From: Micromonospora wenchangensis
Lineage (GTDB): Bacteria > Actinomycetota > Actinomycetes > Mycobacteriales > Micromonosporaceae
Direction of reading: 5' to 3'
Assembly (NCBI RefSeq): GCF_002210435.1
Contig: NZ_MZMV01000007.1
Location: 1-64,000, forward strand
Length of the DNA stretch: 64,000 bases
Under the pieces are notes generated by a model that did no database searches, was not told the DNA's origin, and saw only the letters and a list, made by a program, of their open reading frames with translations. The position numbers were made by a program, and so were the translations under genes. Below, piece by piece: positions 24,559-32,427 of the stretch (its first letter is position 1; every line of letters starts with the position of its first letter).

Positions 24559-25533
24559 TCAGGAGGCGAGCAGGGCGATGGCGCCCCGGACGTGGTGCGC
24601 GGTCCGGGCCAGCGCGGCGCGGGCCGCGTCGACCTCGACCCCGGACAGCAGCGAGACGAGGGCCGTCTTCAGGTCGCCGTCGGCCTCGTGCAGGGCCCGC
24701 CGGGAGACCTCCTCGGAGCAGCCGGTCGCCTCGATCAGGATGGAGATCATACGGCCGCGCAGCTTGGCGTTGGTGGCCACCATGTCGATCATGAGGTTGG
24801 AGTAGACCCGGCCCAGTCGCACCATCACCGCCGTGGAGAAGGTGTTCAACACCAGCTTCTGCGCGGTGCCCGCCTTCATCCGGGTCGAGCCGGTCACCAC
24901 CTCGGGGCCGGTGTCGACCCCGATGACCACGTCGACCTCGGCCGCCGCCCGGACCTCCGGATTGGCGCAGAGCAGCACGGTCGAGGCCCCCCGCTGCCGG
25001 GCCGCGGCGAGTGCGCCCAGGACGTACGGGGTGCGTCCGCTGGCCGCCAGCCCGACCACCAGGTCCCCGGCGGTGACGCAGCCGGCGGCCTCGCCGGCCC
25101 CGCCGGCCAGGTCGTCCTCGGCGTCCTCCACGGCCTGCCACATCGCGTCCGGCCCGCCGGCCAGGTGGGCGCAGAACCAGCCGCGCGGGGAGTTGAAGGT
25201 GGGGGCCAGCTCGGCGGCGTCGATCACCCCGAGCCGGCCGGAGGTGCCGGCCCCGAAGTAGTGCACCCGGTGCCCACCGCGCAGCGCGGTCACCGCGAGG
25301 TCGACGGTCACCGCGATCTCGTCCAGGACGGCGGCCACCGCCGCCGGCACCCGGCGGTCCGCGTCGTTGATCACGGTGAGCACGTCCCGGGTCGACATCA
25401 GGTCGAGGTCGGTGCTGTGCGGGTTGCGCCGTTCGGTCGGAGCGCCGACCCGGACCATCGGCCGCAGGTCGACCATGCCCTCGCCGCCCCGCTGCCCCAC
25501 CACGTCGTCCGGCCCGACCCGGCCGGTGGTCAC
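24559..25533 (-). CDS. murQ: N-acetylmuramic acid 6-phosphate etherase
   Basis: A 324-residue SIS-domain enzyme that cleaves the lactyl ether of MurNAc-6-phosphate to give GlcNAc-6-phosphate and D-lactate in cell-wall recycling. Motifs: PTERRNPHSTDLDLMST, HYFGAGTSGRLGVIDAAELAPTF, GGPDAMWQAVEDAEDD, VVGLAASGRTPYVLGAL, GPEVVTGSTRMKAGTAQKLVLN and the C-terminal helical TGCSEEVSRRALHEADGDLKTA. The start is GTG 25533, overlapping the murR stop as GTGA. No NagZ, AmgK or MurNAc PTS gene is in the window, so the substrate source is not shown here. A much longer in-frame reading upstream is the shadow of murR. Confidence 0.95.
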   Translation of the reverse strand: MTTGRVGPDDVVGQRGGEGMVDLRPMVRVGAPTERRNPHSTDLDLMSTRDVLTVINDADRRVPAAVAAVLDEIAVTVDLAVTALRGGHRVHYFGAGTSGRLGVIDAAELAPTFNSPRGWFCAHLAGGPDAMWQAVEDAEDDLAGGAGEAAGCVTAGDLVVGLAASGRTPYVLGALAAARQRGASTVLLCANPEVRAAAEVDVVIGVDTGPEVVTGSTRMKAGTAQKLVLNTFSTAVMVRLGRVYSNLMIDMVATNAKLRGRMISILIEATGCSEEVSRRALHEADGDLKTALVSLLSGVEVDAARAALARTAHHVRGAIALLAS

Positions 25534-26444
25534 GAGCGCCTCCGACTGCCGCCGACCCGGTGTGTTCGCACCGCCTCGGCGGTGACCTCCAGCGCCCGCC
25601 GGGCCCGGGCCCGGTTGCGGGCGGCCACCCCGACGAAGAGGCAGTCCACCACGGTGAGCTGGGCGAGCCGGCTGGCCATCGCCCCGGACCGGTACGTCGT
25701 CTCGCGGGCGGCGGTGGTGAGGACGAAGTCGGCCCGTTCGGTGATCGGCGAGCGGGGGAAGTTGGTCAGCGCGACGGTGACCGCCCCCCGGGAGCGGGCC
25801 TGTTCGAGCACCTCGATCACGTCGGAGGTGGTGCCGCTGTGCGAGATGCCGATCGCCACGTCGCCCTTGCCGAGCAGGGCGGCGGAGGTCAGCGCGGTGT
25901 GCACGTCGGGGAAGGAGAACGCGATCCGCCCGATGCGGTGCAGCTTCTGCTGGAAGTCCGAGGCGACGAACCCGCTCGCGCCGGCACCGTAGACCTCGAT
26001 CCGGCCGGCGCTGACGATCGCCTCGACGACCTGCTCGCAGACGGCCGGGTCGAGCTGCTCGGCGGTCTCCTCGACGGCCCGCGCGTCGTTGAAGGAGATG
26101 GTGGCGATGATCTGGGCCAGGTCGGCGCCGGGCGGGATGTCCCCGCCGACCACCCGGGCGTCCGGCGGCTCGATCCGGCGGGCGGCCTCGGCGGCGAGCC
26201 GGATCCGCAACTGCGGGTAGCCGTCCATGCCGACGGACCGGCAGAACCGGATGACGGTGGCCTCGGAGGTCTCGGCGGCGGTGGCGAGGTCGGTGATGGT
26301 CCGTCGGGCGGCATCGGCCGGGTCGGCGACGACCAGTCGGGCGACCCGCTGCTCGGCGGGGGACAGCGACGGGAGCAGGCCACTGATGTGGACGATCAGT
26401 CCACCCGGCTCGTGACTCGCGGAAATCTTCGGACTTTTCGCCAC
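25530..26444 (-). CDS. murR: MurR/RpiR-family transcriptional regulator
   Basis: A 304-residue regulator. The N-terminal HTH_6 domain (SPAEQRVARLVVADPADAARRT, ITDLATAAETSEATVIRFCR) is followed by a SIS sugar-phosphate domain (~130-260) with GRIEVYGAGASGFVASDFQQKL and DVAIGISHSGTTSDVIEVLEQAR. It is coupled to murQ, so MurNAc-6-phosphate is the expected effector; the name is given by context. GTG 26444 has no ribosome-binding site. A TTGACG-17-TAAGTT promoter puts transcription at the start codon, with a palindrome over the -10, so autoregulation is likely. Confidence 0.88.
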   Translation of the reverse strand: MAKSPKISASHEPGGLIVHISGLLPSLSPAEQRVARLVVADPADAARRTITDLATAAETSEATVIRFCRSVGMDGYPQLRIRLAAEAARRIEPPDARVVGGDIPPGADLAQIIATISFNDARAVEETAEQLDPAVCEQVVEAIVSAGRIEVYGAGASGFVASDFQQKLHRIGRIAFSFPDVHTALTSAALLGKGDVAIGISHSGTTSDVIEVLEQARSRGAVTVALTNFPRSPITERADFVLTTAARETTYRSGAMASRLAQLTVVDCLFVGVAARNRARARRALEVTAEAVRTHRVGGSRRRS

Positions 26445-26479
26445 GGATGAAACTTACTTTCATGAGCCGCGAGCGTCAA
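26444..26479 (-). promoter_or_regulatory. Leaderless murR-murQ promoter with overlapping palindromic operator
   Basis: On the minus strand, TTGACG (26479-26474), a 17-bp spacer and TAAGTT (26456-26451) are followed by 6 nt and the murR GTG. The palindrome ATGAAA-CTTAC-TTTCAT (26447-26463) covers the -10. A regulator bound there would block the polymerase; murR is the natural candidate. Confidence 0.75.
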
Positions 26480-26592
26480 CCACGACCGCGCGTATCCGAC
26501 AGGAAGTATCCCCCGGTCCGGGGGCGTGCCGGCACAGACTCCCATTTGCGCAGCCTGACGCGCCTCGGCCGGTCCGGTGGAATCGGCTCGGT

Positions 26593-27333
26593 CTACGGGC
26601 GGGTCTGTGCGGCGACCGGCTCCCGGGGCCCGCCTTCGGCCTGCGGGGCGGACGGGCCGGTGTCGTCCGGCGGATCGTCGACGACCGGCCCGGCCTCCTC
26701 CGGCGGCAACCAGCGCGCCAGGTGCGCCCGGATCCGCCGGGACACCTCGTCGGGCCCGCCGCCGGCATCGACCACCACGAAGCCCGGGTACTCGGGCAAC
26801 GACCGGTACGCCGCGTCGGCGGCGGTCAGCCACCCCATCGTCTCGTGGTCCTCCCCGCGCCGCTCGATCCGCCGGTACGCCTCGACCGGGTCGACGGCGA
26901 GCAGGAAGGTGACCTGCGGTGCGGGGAAGACCCGGTAGCCGGCCCGGGCCAGCCGCTCCCACCGCTGCCCACCGTGCGCCCGGATGCTGGCGTACTGGCA
27001 GGCGGAGTAGCGGTCCATCACGGCGGTACGGCCGGTCACCAGGCAACTGAGCAGCGCGGCGGCGATCGCCAGCCAGCGCAGGACGGACTCCACCGCGAGC
27101 ATCCCGCCCCGGCCCACCAGCAGCTGGGCGTCGGCCCGGCCGAACCGGGCGGCGAGCCGGCCCAGCCAGCGCCGGCCGCCCGCGTTGCGGTGGTAGGTGG
27201 CGGGTCGGCCGGCCGCGGTGAGCGCGGCGGCGAGCCGGTACGCCTGGGTGGTCTTGCCCGAGCCGTCGATGCCGATCAGCGCGACGCGCCGCAGTCGGGT
27301 CCCACCGTCGGTCGTGCGCCGTGATCTGGCCAC
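26593..27333 (-). CDS. dTMP-kinase-like P-loop kinase
   Basis: A 246-residue protein with the thymidylate-kinase fold: P-loop GIDGSGKTTQAYRLAAAL near residue 22, TAVMDRYSACQYASIRAHGG (DR motif) near 110, and a C-terminal LAVDPVEAYRRIERRGEDHE lid-like region. It lacks close identity to canonical Tmk and has an extended Pro/Asp-rich tail, so the substrate may be another nucleotide or sugar. GTG 27333 is preceded by TATCCT with 7 nt between, consistent with a leaderless start; ATG 27360 in frame is the alternative, but its Shine-Dalgarno-like GGGGGAG is immediately adjacent (zero spacing). Confidence 0.78.
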   Translation of the reverse strand: MARSRRTTDGGTRLRRVALIGIDGSGKTTQAYRLAAALTAAGRPATYHRNAGGRRWLGRLAARFGRADAQLLVGRGGMLAVESVLRWLAIAAALLSCLVTGRTAVMDRYSACQYASIRAHGGQRWERLARAGYRVFPAPQVTFLLAVDPVEAYRRIERRGEDHETMGWLTAADAAYRSLPEYPGFVVVDAGGGPDEVSRRIRAHLARWLPPEEAGPVVDDPPDDTGPSAPQAEGGPREPVAAQTRP

Positions 27334-27489
27334 CCTGCACAGGATATCCGACCGGCGCATCTCCCCCGTCCGGTTGATGCCCGTCCGGGGCGCGATGACC
27401 GGGACCGGCACGCCGGGCAGGTGTGGGCCGGCGGACAGCCGGGTACGCAACGTCATTTCCCACCGACCATCCACGACGGGAGAGACCAG

Positions 27490-28095
27490 ATGGCCGAGCG
27501 CGGGGACGTCAGCCTCCTGCACACCCTCAAGCGGGTCGCCGCCGTGCTCAAGCAGAACGAGATCCCCTTCGCCCTCGGCGGCAGCTTCGCCGTCTACGCC
27601 CACGGCGGCCACTCCAGCGAGCACGACGTGGACTTCCTGCTCCCCGAGGAGCATGTCGAGCGGGCGTTGGAGGCGCTGACCGACGAGGGCTTCACCGCCG
27701 AGCGCCCACCGGAGGACTGGCTGGTCAAGGTCTACGACGACGGTCGGATGGTGGACCTGATCCACCGGCCGGTGGAGACCCCGGTGACCCACGAGACCCT
27801 CGCCGACACCGTGGTCCGCCCGGTGGACGCCATCCACATGCCGGTGCTGTCGGCGACCCGGCTGATGGTGCACAAGCTGCTCAGCTTCTCCCAGCACTAC
27901 TGCGACTTCGCCCGGGGCCTGCCGCTGGCCCGGTCGCTGCGCGAACAGATCGACTGGGAGCGGGTACGCAAGGAGACCCAGCACTCGCCGTACGCCGAAG
28001 CGTTCCTGATGCTGCTGGACCGGCTCGACGTCGTCCCGTACGGGGGCACGCCGGTGCCGTACGCCCGCATCCCCGAGGGAAGGGAGACCCCGTGA
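27490..28095 (+). CDS. Nucleotidyltransferase-fold protein
   Basis: A 201-residue protein starting at ATG 27490 (GGGAGAG upstream). It has the pol-beta-type nucleotidyltransferase core: FALGGSFAVYAHGGHSSEHDVDFLLPEEHVER in pieces, giving GGS...DVD as the nucleotide and metal site, then a variable region (GFTAERPPEDWLVKVYDDGRMVDLI) with a possible third carboxylate. Similar proteins range from AbiEii-type toxins to aminoglycoside-type transferases, but no antitoxin gene is adjacent. It is coupled by GTGA to a BON-domain gene and then a metallophosphoesterase gene. Substrate unknown. Confidence 0.78.
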   Translation: MAERGDVSLLHTLKRVAAVLKQNEIPFALGGSFAVYAHGGHSSEHDVDFLLPEEHVERALEALTDEGFTAERPPEDWLVKVYDDGRMVDLIHRPVETPVTHETLADTVVRPVDAIHMPVLSATRLMVHKLLSFSQHYCDFARGLPLARSLREQIDWERVRKETQHSPYAEAFLMLLDRLDVVPYGGTPVPYARIPEGRETP

Positions 28096-28358
28096 CCGAG
28101 CACAGCGCCGGCCCGCCGGACGCCTACGTCGAGGCGGAGATCCAACGGCTGCTGACCGAGGACCCGGACGTCGCCGAGCAGGGCATCACCGTGGTCCACC
28201 GGGAAACCGGGCTGGTCCTCACCGGCGAGGTGGAGAGCCCGCAGCGGCGGGCGGAGATCCTGCGCCGGGTGGCCGAACGGTTCCCCGACGAGGCGATCAC
28301 CAGCGACATCGGGGTGATCCGCACCCAGGCCCCGGTGCAGGTCGAGGAGCTGCCGTGA
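28092..28358 (+). CDS. BON-domain protein
   Basis: An 88-residue protein starting GTG at 28092, overlapping the previous stop. It fits one BON domain: AEIQRLLTEDPDVAEQGITV, VVHRETGLVLTGEVESPQRR, AEILRRVAERFPDEAITSDI. BON domains usually bind phospholipid or associate with membranes and periplasm; this one has no signal peptide, so it would be cytoplasmic. It is the middle gene of a three-gene cassette. Confidence 0.82.
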   Translation: MTEHSAGPPDAYVEAEIQRLLTEDPDVAEQGITVVHRETGLVLTGEVESPQRRAEILRRVAERFPDEAITSDIGVIRTQAPVQVEELP

Positions 28359-28368
28359 GGAGGACCCG

Positions 28369-29094
28369 ATGATCCGGATCGCCGCGGTCGGCGACGTGCA
28401 CCTCGACGCCGACGTGCTGGGCCGGTTCCGCCCGGCCCTGGAGGAGCTGCCCGACTGCGCCGACGTGCTGCTGCTCGCCGGCGACCTGACCCGGCACGGC
28501 ACGGAGTCCGAGGCCCGCTGCGTCGCCGAGGAGTTCGGCGGCCTCGGGGTACCGGTGGTCACCGTGCTCGGCAACCACGACCACCAGTGCGACCAGGTGC
28601 CGCAGGTGGTCAAGGTGCTGGAGGATGCCGGGATCACCGTGCTGGAGGGGACCGGCACGGTGCTGGACTGCCCCGGCGGCCGGCTCGGGGTGGCCGGCGT
28701 CAAGGGCTTCGGCGGCGGGTTCGCCGGCCGGTGCGCCAGCGACTTCGGCGAGCCGGAGATGAAGTCCTTCGTGCGCACCAGCAACGAGAGCGCGGCGGCG
28801 TTGGGCGAGGCGCTGCGCGGGCTGGACTGCGACCTGCTCGTCGCGCTGACCCACTACGCCCCGGTACCGGACACGCTGGCCGGGGAGCCGCTGGAGATCT
28901 ACCCGTTCCTCGGGTCGTACCAGCTCGGTCAGGCGATCGACTCGGCGCCGACGGCGCTCGCCCTGCACGGGCACGCGCACGCCGGCAGCGAACGCGGCGT
29001 CACCCCGGGCGGGGTACGCGTACGCAACGTCGCCCATCCAGTGATCAAACAGGCGTACAGCGTCTTCCACCTGGGCGGCGATCAGATCGACTGA
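28369..29094 (+). CDS. Calcineurin-type metallophosphoesterase
   Basis: A 241-residue phosphoesterase starting at ATG 28369 with GGAGGA upstream. The dimetal motifs are complete: DVH (AAVGDVHLDAD), GD (LLLAGDLTRHG), GNHD (VTVLGNHDHQC), H (LVALTHYAP) and GHxH (LALHGHAHAGS). Cytoplasmic, no signal peptide. The family includes phosphodiesterases and protein phosphatases; the substrate is unknown. Its operon with a nucleotidyltransferase raises the possibility that one enzyme adds and the other removes a nucleotide or phosphate group, which is speculation. Confidence 0.88.
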   Translation: MIRIAAVGDVHLDADVLGRFRPALEELPDCADVLLLAGDLTRHGTESEARCVAEEFGGLGVPVVTVLGNHDHQCDQVPQVVKVLEDAGITVLEGTGTVLDCPGGRLGVAGVKGFGGGFAGRCASDFGEPEMKSFVRTSNESAAALGEALRGLDCDLLVALTHYAPVPDTLAGEPLEIYPFLGSYQLGQAIDSAPTALALHGHAHAGSERGVTPGGVRVRNVAHPVIKQAYSVFHLGGDQID

Positions 29095-29136
29095 GAACCA
29101 GGTTTTCGGAATCCGGACGCCGGGTATTCAGCAACC

Positions 29137-29280
29137 ATGGAGCTGATTCTCTGGATTCTCGCAGTCGTACTCGTGGTCGCCGGCATCCTCGCGCTGTTCC
29201 GCCGGCAGATCCTGTGGGGCATCGTCCTCATCGTGGTCGGCCTTCTGGTCGGCCCGGGTGGTGTCAGCATCTTCAATTGA
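29137..29280 (+). CDS. GPGG-motif small membrane protein
   Basis: A 47-residue protein of two short hydrophobic helices (MELILWILAVVLVVAGILAL and ILWGIVLIVVGLLVG) joined by FRRQ and ending GPGGVSIFN. This matches the GPGG-motif small membrane protein type known from actinobacteria. No function is established. TATTCA at 29125-29130 lies 6 nt before the ATG and there is no ribosome-binding site, so it is probably leaderless. Confidence 0.85.
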   Translation: MELILWILAVVLVVAGILALFRRQILWGIVLIVVGLLVGPGGVSIFN

Positions 29281-29302
29281 CGCCGGTACCCGCACCTGAC
29301 CC

Positions 29303-29369
29303 GCCGGGGTCGTCGCCCCCGGAAGCTCCGTCCTCCCAGACAGGAGCGTCCGGCACCGACGACCCCGGC
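29303..29369. repeat. 13-bp inverted repeat between the GPGG and TspO genes
   Basis: GCCGGGGTCGTCG (29303-29315) is repeated inverted at 29357-29369 with 41 bases between. It could form a long-loop hairpin ending the GPGG transcript. Confidence 0.5.
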
Positions 29370-29431
29370 GTCGTGCTGTCCGGTGGGCCGCAACCGGGTT
29401 TGGGCGGGCGTACCGGGGAAATATCTCGACC

Positions 29432-29926
29432 ATGGAGATAATCCGGAGCGACCGGCGGACCGGCACGGCGCGGACCTGGTGGGTGCTGCTCGGCTTCGGC
29501 GCGGCCGTCGCGGTCGCCGCCGCGATCGGCGGGTTGGGGGTGTCCGGCACCCGCGACGAGTACGCCTCGCTCCAGCAGCCGGCCTGGGCCCCGCCGGGTT
29601 GGCTGTTCGGCCCGGTCTGGACCGTGCTGTACGCGCTGATCGCGGTCGCCGGCTGGCTGGCGTGGCGGCGGGTCGGCTTCGGCCCGGCGCTGTGGGCGTG
29701 GACGGTCCAGCTGGCGCTCAACGCGGTCTGGACCCCGCTGTTCTTCGGCGCGGGACGCTACGGCCTGGCCTTCGCCGAGATCGTGCTGATGTGGCTGGCG
29801 ATCGCGGTGACGGTGGTCGCCTTCCGGCGGATCTCCCGGCCGGCGGCGGCCCTGCTGCTGCCCTACTGGGCCTGGGTCACCTTCGCCGCCGCGCTGAACC
29901 TCTCGATCTGGCGGCTCAACGGCTGA
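29432..29926 (+). CDS. TspO/MBR family membrane protein
   Basis: A 164-residue protein with five membrane helices. The signature loop LQQPAWAPPGWLFGPVWTVLYALIAVAGW (in pieces, residues ~48-75) and later NAVWTPLFFG and FRRISRPAAALLLPYWAWVTFAAALN are diagnostic of TspO. Family members bind tetrapyrroles and cholesterol-like ligands in the membrane and are linked to stress and porphyrin handling. ATG 29432 is preceded by a weak GGGGAAA. Single gene ending in a bidirectional terminator. Confidence 0.92.
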   Translation: MEIIRSDRRTGTARTWWVLLGFGAAVAVAAAIGGLGVSGTRDEYASLQQPAWAPPGWLFGPVWTVLYALIAVAGWLAWRRVGFGPALWAWTVQLALNAVWTPLFFGAGRYGLAFAEIVLMWLAIAVTVVAFRRISRPAAALLLPYWAWVTFAAALNLSIWRLNG

Positions 29927-29928
29927 CC

Positions 29929-29956
29929 GGGCACCGGGCCCGGCGGCCCGGTGCCC
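29929..29956. terminator. Bidirectional terminator between tspO and M23 genes
   Basis: GGGCACCGGGCC (29929-29940) pairs perfectly with GGCCCGGTGCCC (29945-29956) with a CGGC loop. Confidence 0.75.
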
Positions 29957-29962
29957 GCGGGC

Positions 29963-30733
29963 TCAGCAGCGGGGCACGTTGGGGATGTAGCCGTCGTGGC
30001 CGGTGTAGACGTAGGCGTCGGCGACGAACCGGTCGGAGCCGATCCGGTCCCAGATCGCGCTGGTGCCGAAGGTGCCGGTGACCGTGGTGCCGCTGGTCTG
30101 GCAGCCGATGGTGACCTTGGCGCCGTCGGCGACCGTGCCGACCGACGCGTAGCCGGTGCCCGGCCCGGAGCGCACGGTCAGCGGGGAGCCGGCGGTGTCG
30201 ACCGTGCCCGACCCGGTGCCGCTGGAGCAGCCGTTTCCGCTGGTGTACGTCTTGGTGCCCCAGTACAGCGCGAGCGTGCCGTTGAACTTGACCTTGATGT
30301 CGTCGCCGTTGAGGCGCTGCTCGTAGTGCAGGTGCGGGCCGGTGGAGCCGCCGGTGCTGCCGACCCAGCCGATCACCTTGCCGTAGCCGACCTGCTGGCC
30401 GACCGAGACGTTGAAGCCGTTGAGGTGGGCGTAGTAGGTCGTGTAGCCGCCGCCGTGGTCGATCCGGACGTACTTGCCGTAGCTCGTGCCGCCGAGGTCG
30501 GTGACCCGGTCGACGGTGCCCGGGGCGCTGGCGACCACCGGGTCGCCGAGGTCGTCGGTGCGGTTGAAGTCGATCGCGTTCGCCGGGCTGTGGTCCGACC
30601 GGGTCTGGCCGGACCAGGACTGGTTGCAGGGGAAGGGCACCTTGAACGTGGGCGCGGCCCAGGCCGGACCGGCCGGGACCAGGGCCCCGGTGACCAGCAG
30701 GGCTGCCGCCAGCAGGCTCCACCGTCTGCGCAC
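29963..30733 (-). CDS. Secreted M23 metallopeptidase with SH3-like domain
   Basis: A 256-residue protein with a clear signal peptide (WSLLAAALLVTGALVPAG, cleavage after AWA). The lysostaphin-type M23 domain (~35-150) carries the zinc ligands: SDHSPANAIDF (HxnD), then GPHLHYEQ (HxH). The C-terminal half (~165-256) is an SH3-like region with LTVRSGPGTGYASVGTVADG. It should cut peptide bridges in peptidoglycan outside the cell, the SH3 part binding the wall. GTG 30733 has GGAGG upstream. Unlinked functionally to the agl operon that diverges from it. Confidence 0.9.
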   Translation of the reverse strand: MRRRWSLLAAALLVTGALVPAGPAWAAPTFKVPFPCNQSWSGQTRSDHSPANAIDFNRTDDLGDPVVASAPGTVDRVTDLGGTSYGKYVRIDHGGGYTTYYAHLNGFNVSVGQQVGYGKVIGWVGSTGGSTGPHLHYEQRLNGDDIKVKFNGTLALYWGTKTYTSGNGCSSGTGSGTVDTAGSPLTVRSGPGTGYASVGTVADGAKVTIGCQTSGTTVTGTFGTSAIWDRIGSDRFVADAYVYTGHDGYIPNVPRC

Positions 30734-30923
30734 CGCACACCTCCGATGTCGAGATCCTTCAATACCTTGCCCCGAGGGTGGCAGATATCGCCATCGATGC
30801 CAACCCGCGCCGACCCCTGCCTACCCCTAGTCGGTGACCACGGGTGGGAGCGCATCCACCTGCGGTGAGGGGGTTTCGGGATTGTTACCGGGCCGTGTCC
30901 GGCAGGGGGTGGACCGATCGGGA

Positions 30924-30937
30924 TGCAAGCGCTTACA
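30924..30937 (+). promoter_or_regulatory. LacI-type operator of the agl operon
   Basis: TGCAAGCGCTTACA is an imperfect palindrome around AAGCGCTT, the usual core of LacI-family operators. It lies 74 bp upstream of the binding-protein ATG and overlaps a candidate promoter (TGGACC at 30910-30915, 17 bp, TTACAT at 30933-30938). The LacI gene within the operon (34514-35587) is the probable ligand. Confidence 0.7.
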
Positions 30938-31010
30938 TGTGGGGACGACTCATCGGACCGGCGTCGGGTTTCCCCCACCTGTGGGCGCGCCGGCAAGGAA
31001 GGAGAACGGC

Positions 31011-32351
31011 ATGGCGTTTGCCAGATCACGCCAGGCTCTCGCGATCGCCGGCGTGCTGGGGCTGGCGCTCGGCGCCGCCGCCTGTGGCACCGGCAACGAC
31101 AAGAAGAGCAGCAACGCGGGTTCGGCCGAATGCGCCGCATACGAGAAGTACGGTGACAACGACGGCAAGAAGGTCACGATCTACTCGTCGATCCGGGACA
31201 TCGAGGCCGACCGGCTGGCCCAGTCCTGGAAGCAGTTCGAGGACTGCACCGGCATCGAGATCGACCACGAGGGCTCCGGCGAGTTCGAGGCCCAGCTCCC
31301 CGTCCGGGTGCAGGGCGGCAACGCGCCCGACCTGGCCTTCATCCCGCAGCCGGGCCTGGTCAAGCGGTTCGTCGACGGCGGCAACCTCAAGCCCGTCTCC
31401 GCCGCCACCAAGACCGAGGCCGAGGCGAACTTCTCCCCCGACTGGCTGAAGTACACCACCATCAACGGCCAGTTCTACGGCGCCCCGCTGGGCTCGAACG
31501 TCAAGTCGTTCGTCTGGTACTCGCCGAAGACCTTCAAGGAGAAGGGCTGGACGGTCCCCACCACCTGGGACGAGCTGATCAAGCTCTCCGACACGATCGC
31601 GGCCAGCGGCACCAAGCCGTGGTGCGCGGGCATCGAGTCCGGTGACGCCACCGGCTGGCCGGCCACCGACTGGATCGAGGACGTGCTGCTGCGTACGGCC
31701 GGGCCCGAGGTCTACGACCAGTGGACCACCCACGGCATCCCGTTCAACAGCCCGCAGGTCGCCGACGCCCTCAACCGGGCCGGCACCATCCTCAAGAACG
31801 ACAAGTACGTCAACGGCGGCTTCGGCGGCGTGAAGAGCATCGCCACCACCTCCTTCCAGGAGGCCGGCGTGCCGATCACCACCGGCAAGTGCGCCCTGCA
31901 CCGGCAGGCGTCCTTCTACGCCAACCAGTGGCCCGAGGGCACCAAGGTGGCCGAGGACGGCGACGTCTTCGCGTTCTACTTCCCGTCGATCGACCCGGCC
32001 AAGGGCAAGCCGGTGCTGGGTGGCGGCGAGTTCGTCGCGGCCTTCACCGACCGTCCCGAGGTCCAGGCGGTGCAGACCTACCTCGCCTCCGGCGAGTACG
32101 CCAACAGCCGCGCCAAGATCGGTGACTGGGTGTCGGCGAACAAGAAGCTCGACCTGGCCAACGTCCCGAACCCGGTGGACAAGCTCTCCGTGGGCATCCT
32201 CCAGGACCCGAAGACCGTCTTCCGCTTCGACGGCTCCGACCTGATGCCGGCCGCGGTCGGCAACGGCACCTTCTGGAAGGGCATGGTCGAGTGGATCAAC
32301 GGCAAGGACACCACCACGGTGCTGAACGGCATCGAGAACAGCTGGAAGTGA
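31011..32351 (+). CDS. Carbohydrate ABC transporter substrate-binding lipoprotein (AglE-like)
   Basis: A 446-residue lipoprotein. ATG 31011 has AAGGAAGGAG upstream; the signal sequence (QALAIAGVLGLALGAAAC) ends in a lipobox with Cys. The mature part is a family 1 extracellular solute-binding protein: DLAFIPQPGLVKRFVDGGNL, APLGSNVKSFVWYSPKTFKE, GWTVPTTWDELIKLSDTIAA, GGEFVAAFTDRPEVQAVQTY. Operon context (two permeases, LacI regulator, GH13 alpha-glucosidase) points to an alpha-glucoside such as trehalose, maltose or sucrose. Anchored outside the membrane. A strong hairpin follows the stop, probably making this gene more expressed than the permeases. Confidence 0.9.
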   Translation: MAFARSRQALAIAGVLGLALGAAACGTGNDKKSSNAGSAECAAYEKYGDNDGKKVTIYSSIRDIEADRLAQSWKQFEDCTGIEIDHEGSGEFEAQLPVRVQGGNAPDLAFIPQPGLVKRFVDGGNLKPVSAATKTEAEANFSPDWLKYTTINGQFYGAPLGSNVKSFVWYSPKTFKEKGWTVPTTWDELIKLSDTIAASGTKPWCAGIESGDATGWPATDWIEDVLLRTAGPEVYDQWTTHGIPFNSPQVADALNRAGTILKNDKYVNGGFGGVKSIATTSFQEAGVPITTGKCALHRQASFYANQWPEGTKVAEDGDVFAFYFPSIDPAKGKPVLGGGEFVAAFTDRPEVQAVQTYLASGEYANSRAKIGDWVSANKKLDLANVPNPVDKLSVGILQDPKTVFRFDGSDLMPAAVGNGTFWKGMVEWINGKDTTTVLNGIENSWK

Positions 32352-32359
32352 TCTGAGAC

Positions 32360-32396
32360 GGGTGGCCCGGTCCGCACGGTGCGGACCGGGCCACCC
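32360..32396 (+). terminator. Intercistronic hairpin between binding protein and permease
   Basis: A 17-bp perfect stem (GGGTGGCCCGGTCCGCA with complement) and 3-nt loop, 32360-32396. In sugar ABC operons such hairpins partly terminate or stabilise the upstream mRNA, giving excess binding protein. Confidence 0.7.
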
Positions 32397-32427
32397 GTCG
32401 GATACGAACCCTTGAGAGGGAGGGTCG

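Noticed and set aside
25534..26463. Upstream in-frame extension of murQ to 26463, giving 634 codons
   Set aside because: It overlaps murR in another frame and is Arg/Pro-rich shadow sequence; murQ starts at GTG 25533.
26510..26524. Short CCCCCGGTCCGGGGG hairpin downstream of the dTMP-kinase-like gene
   Set aside because: The stem is only 5-7 bp and self-complementary sequence of this kind is frequent in such GC-rich DNA.
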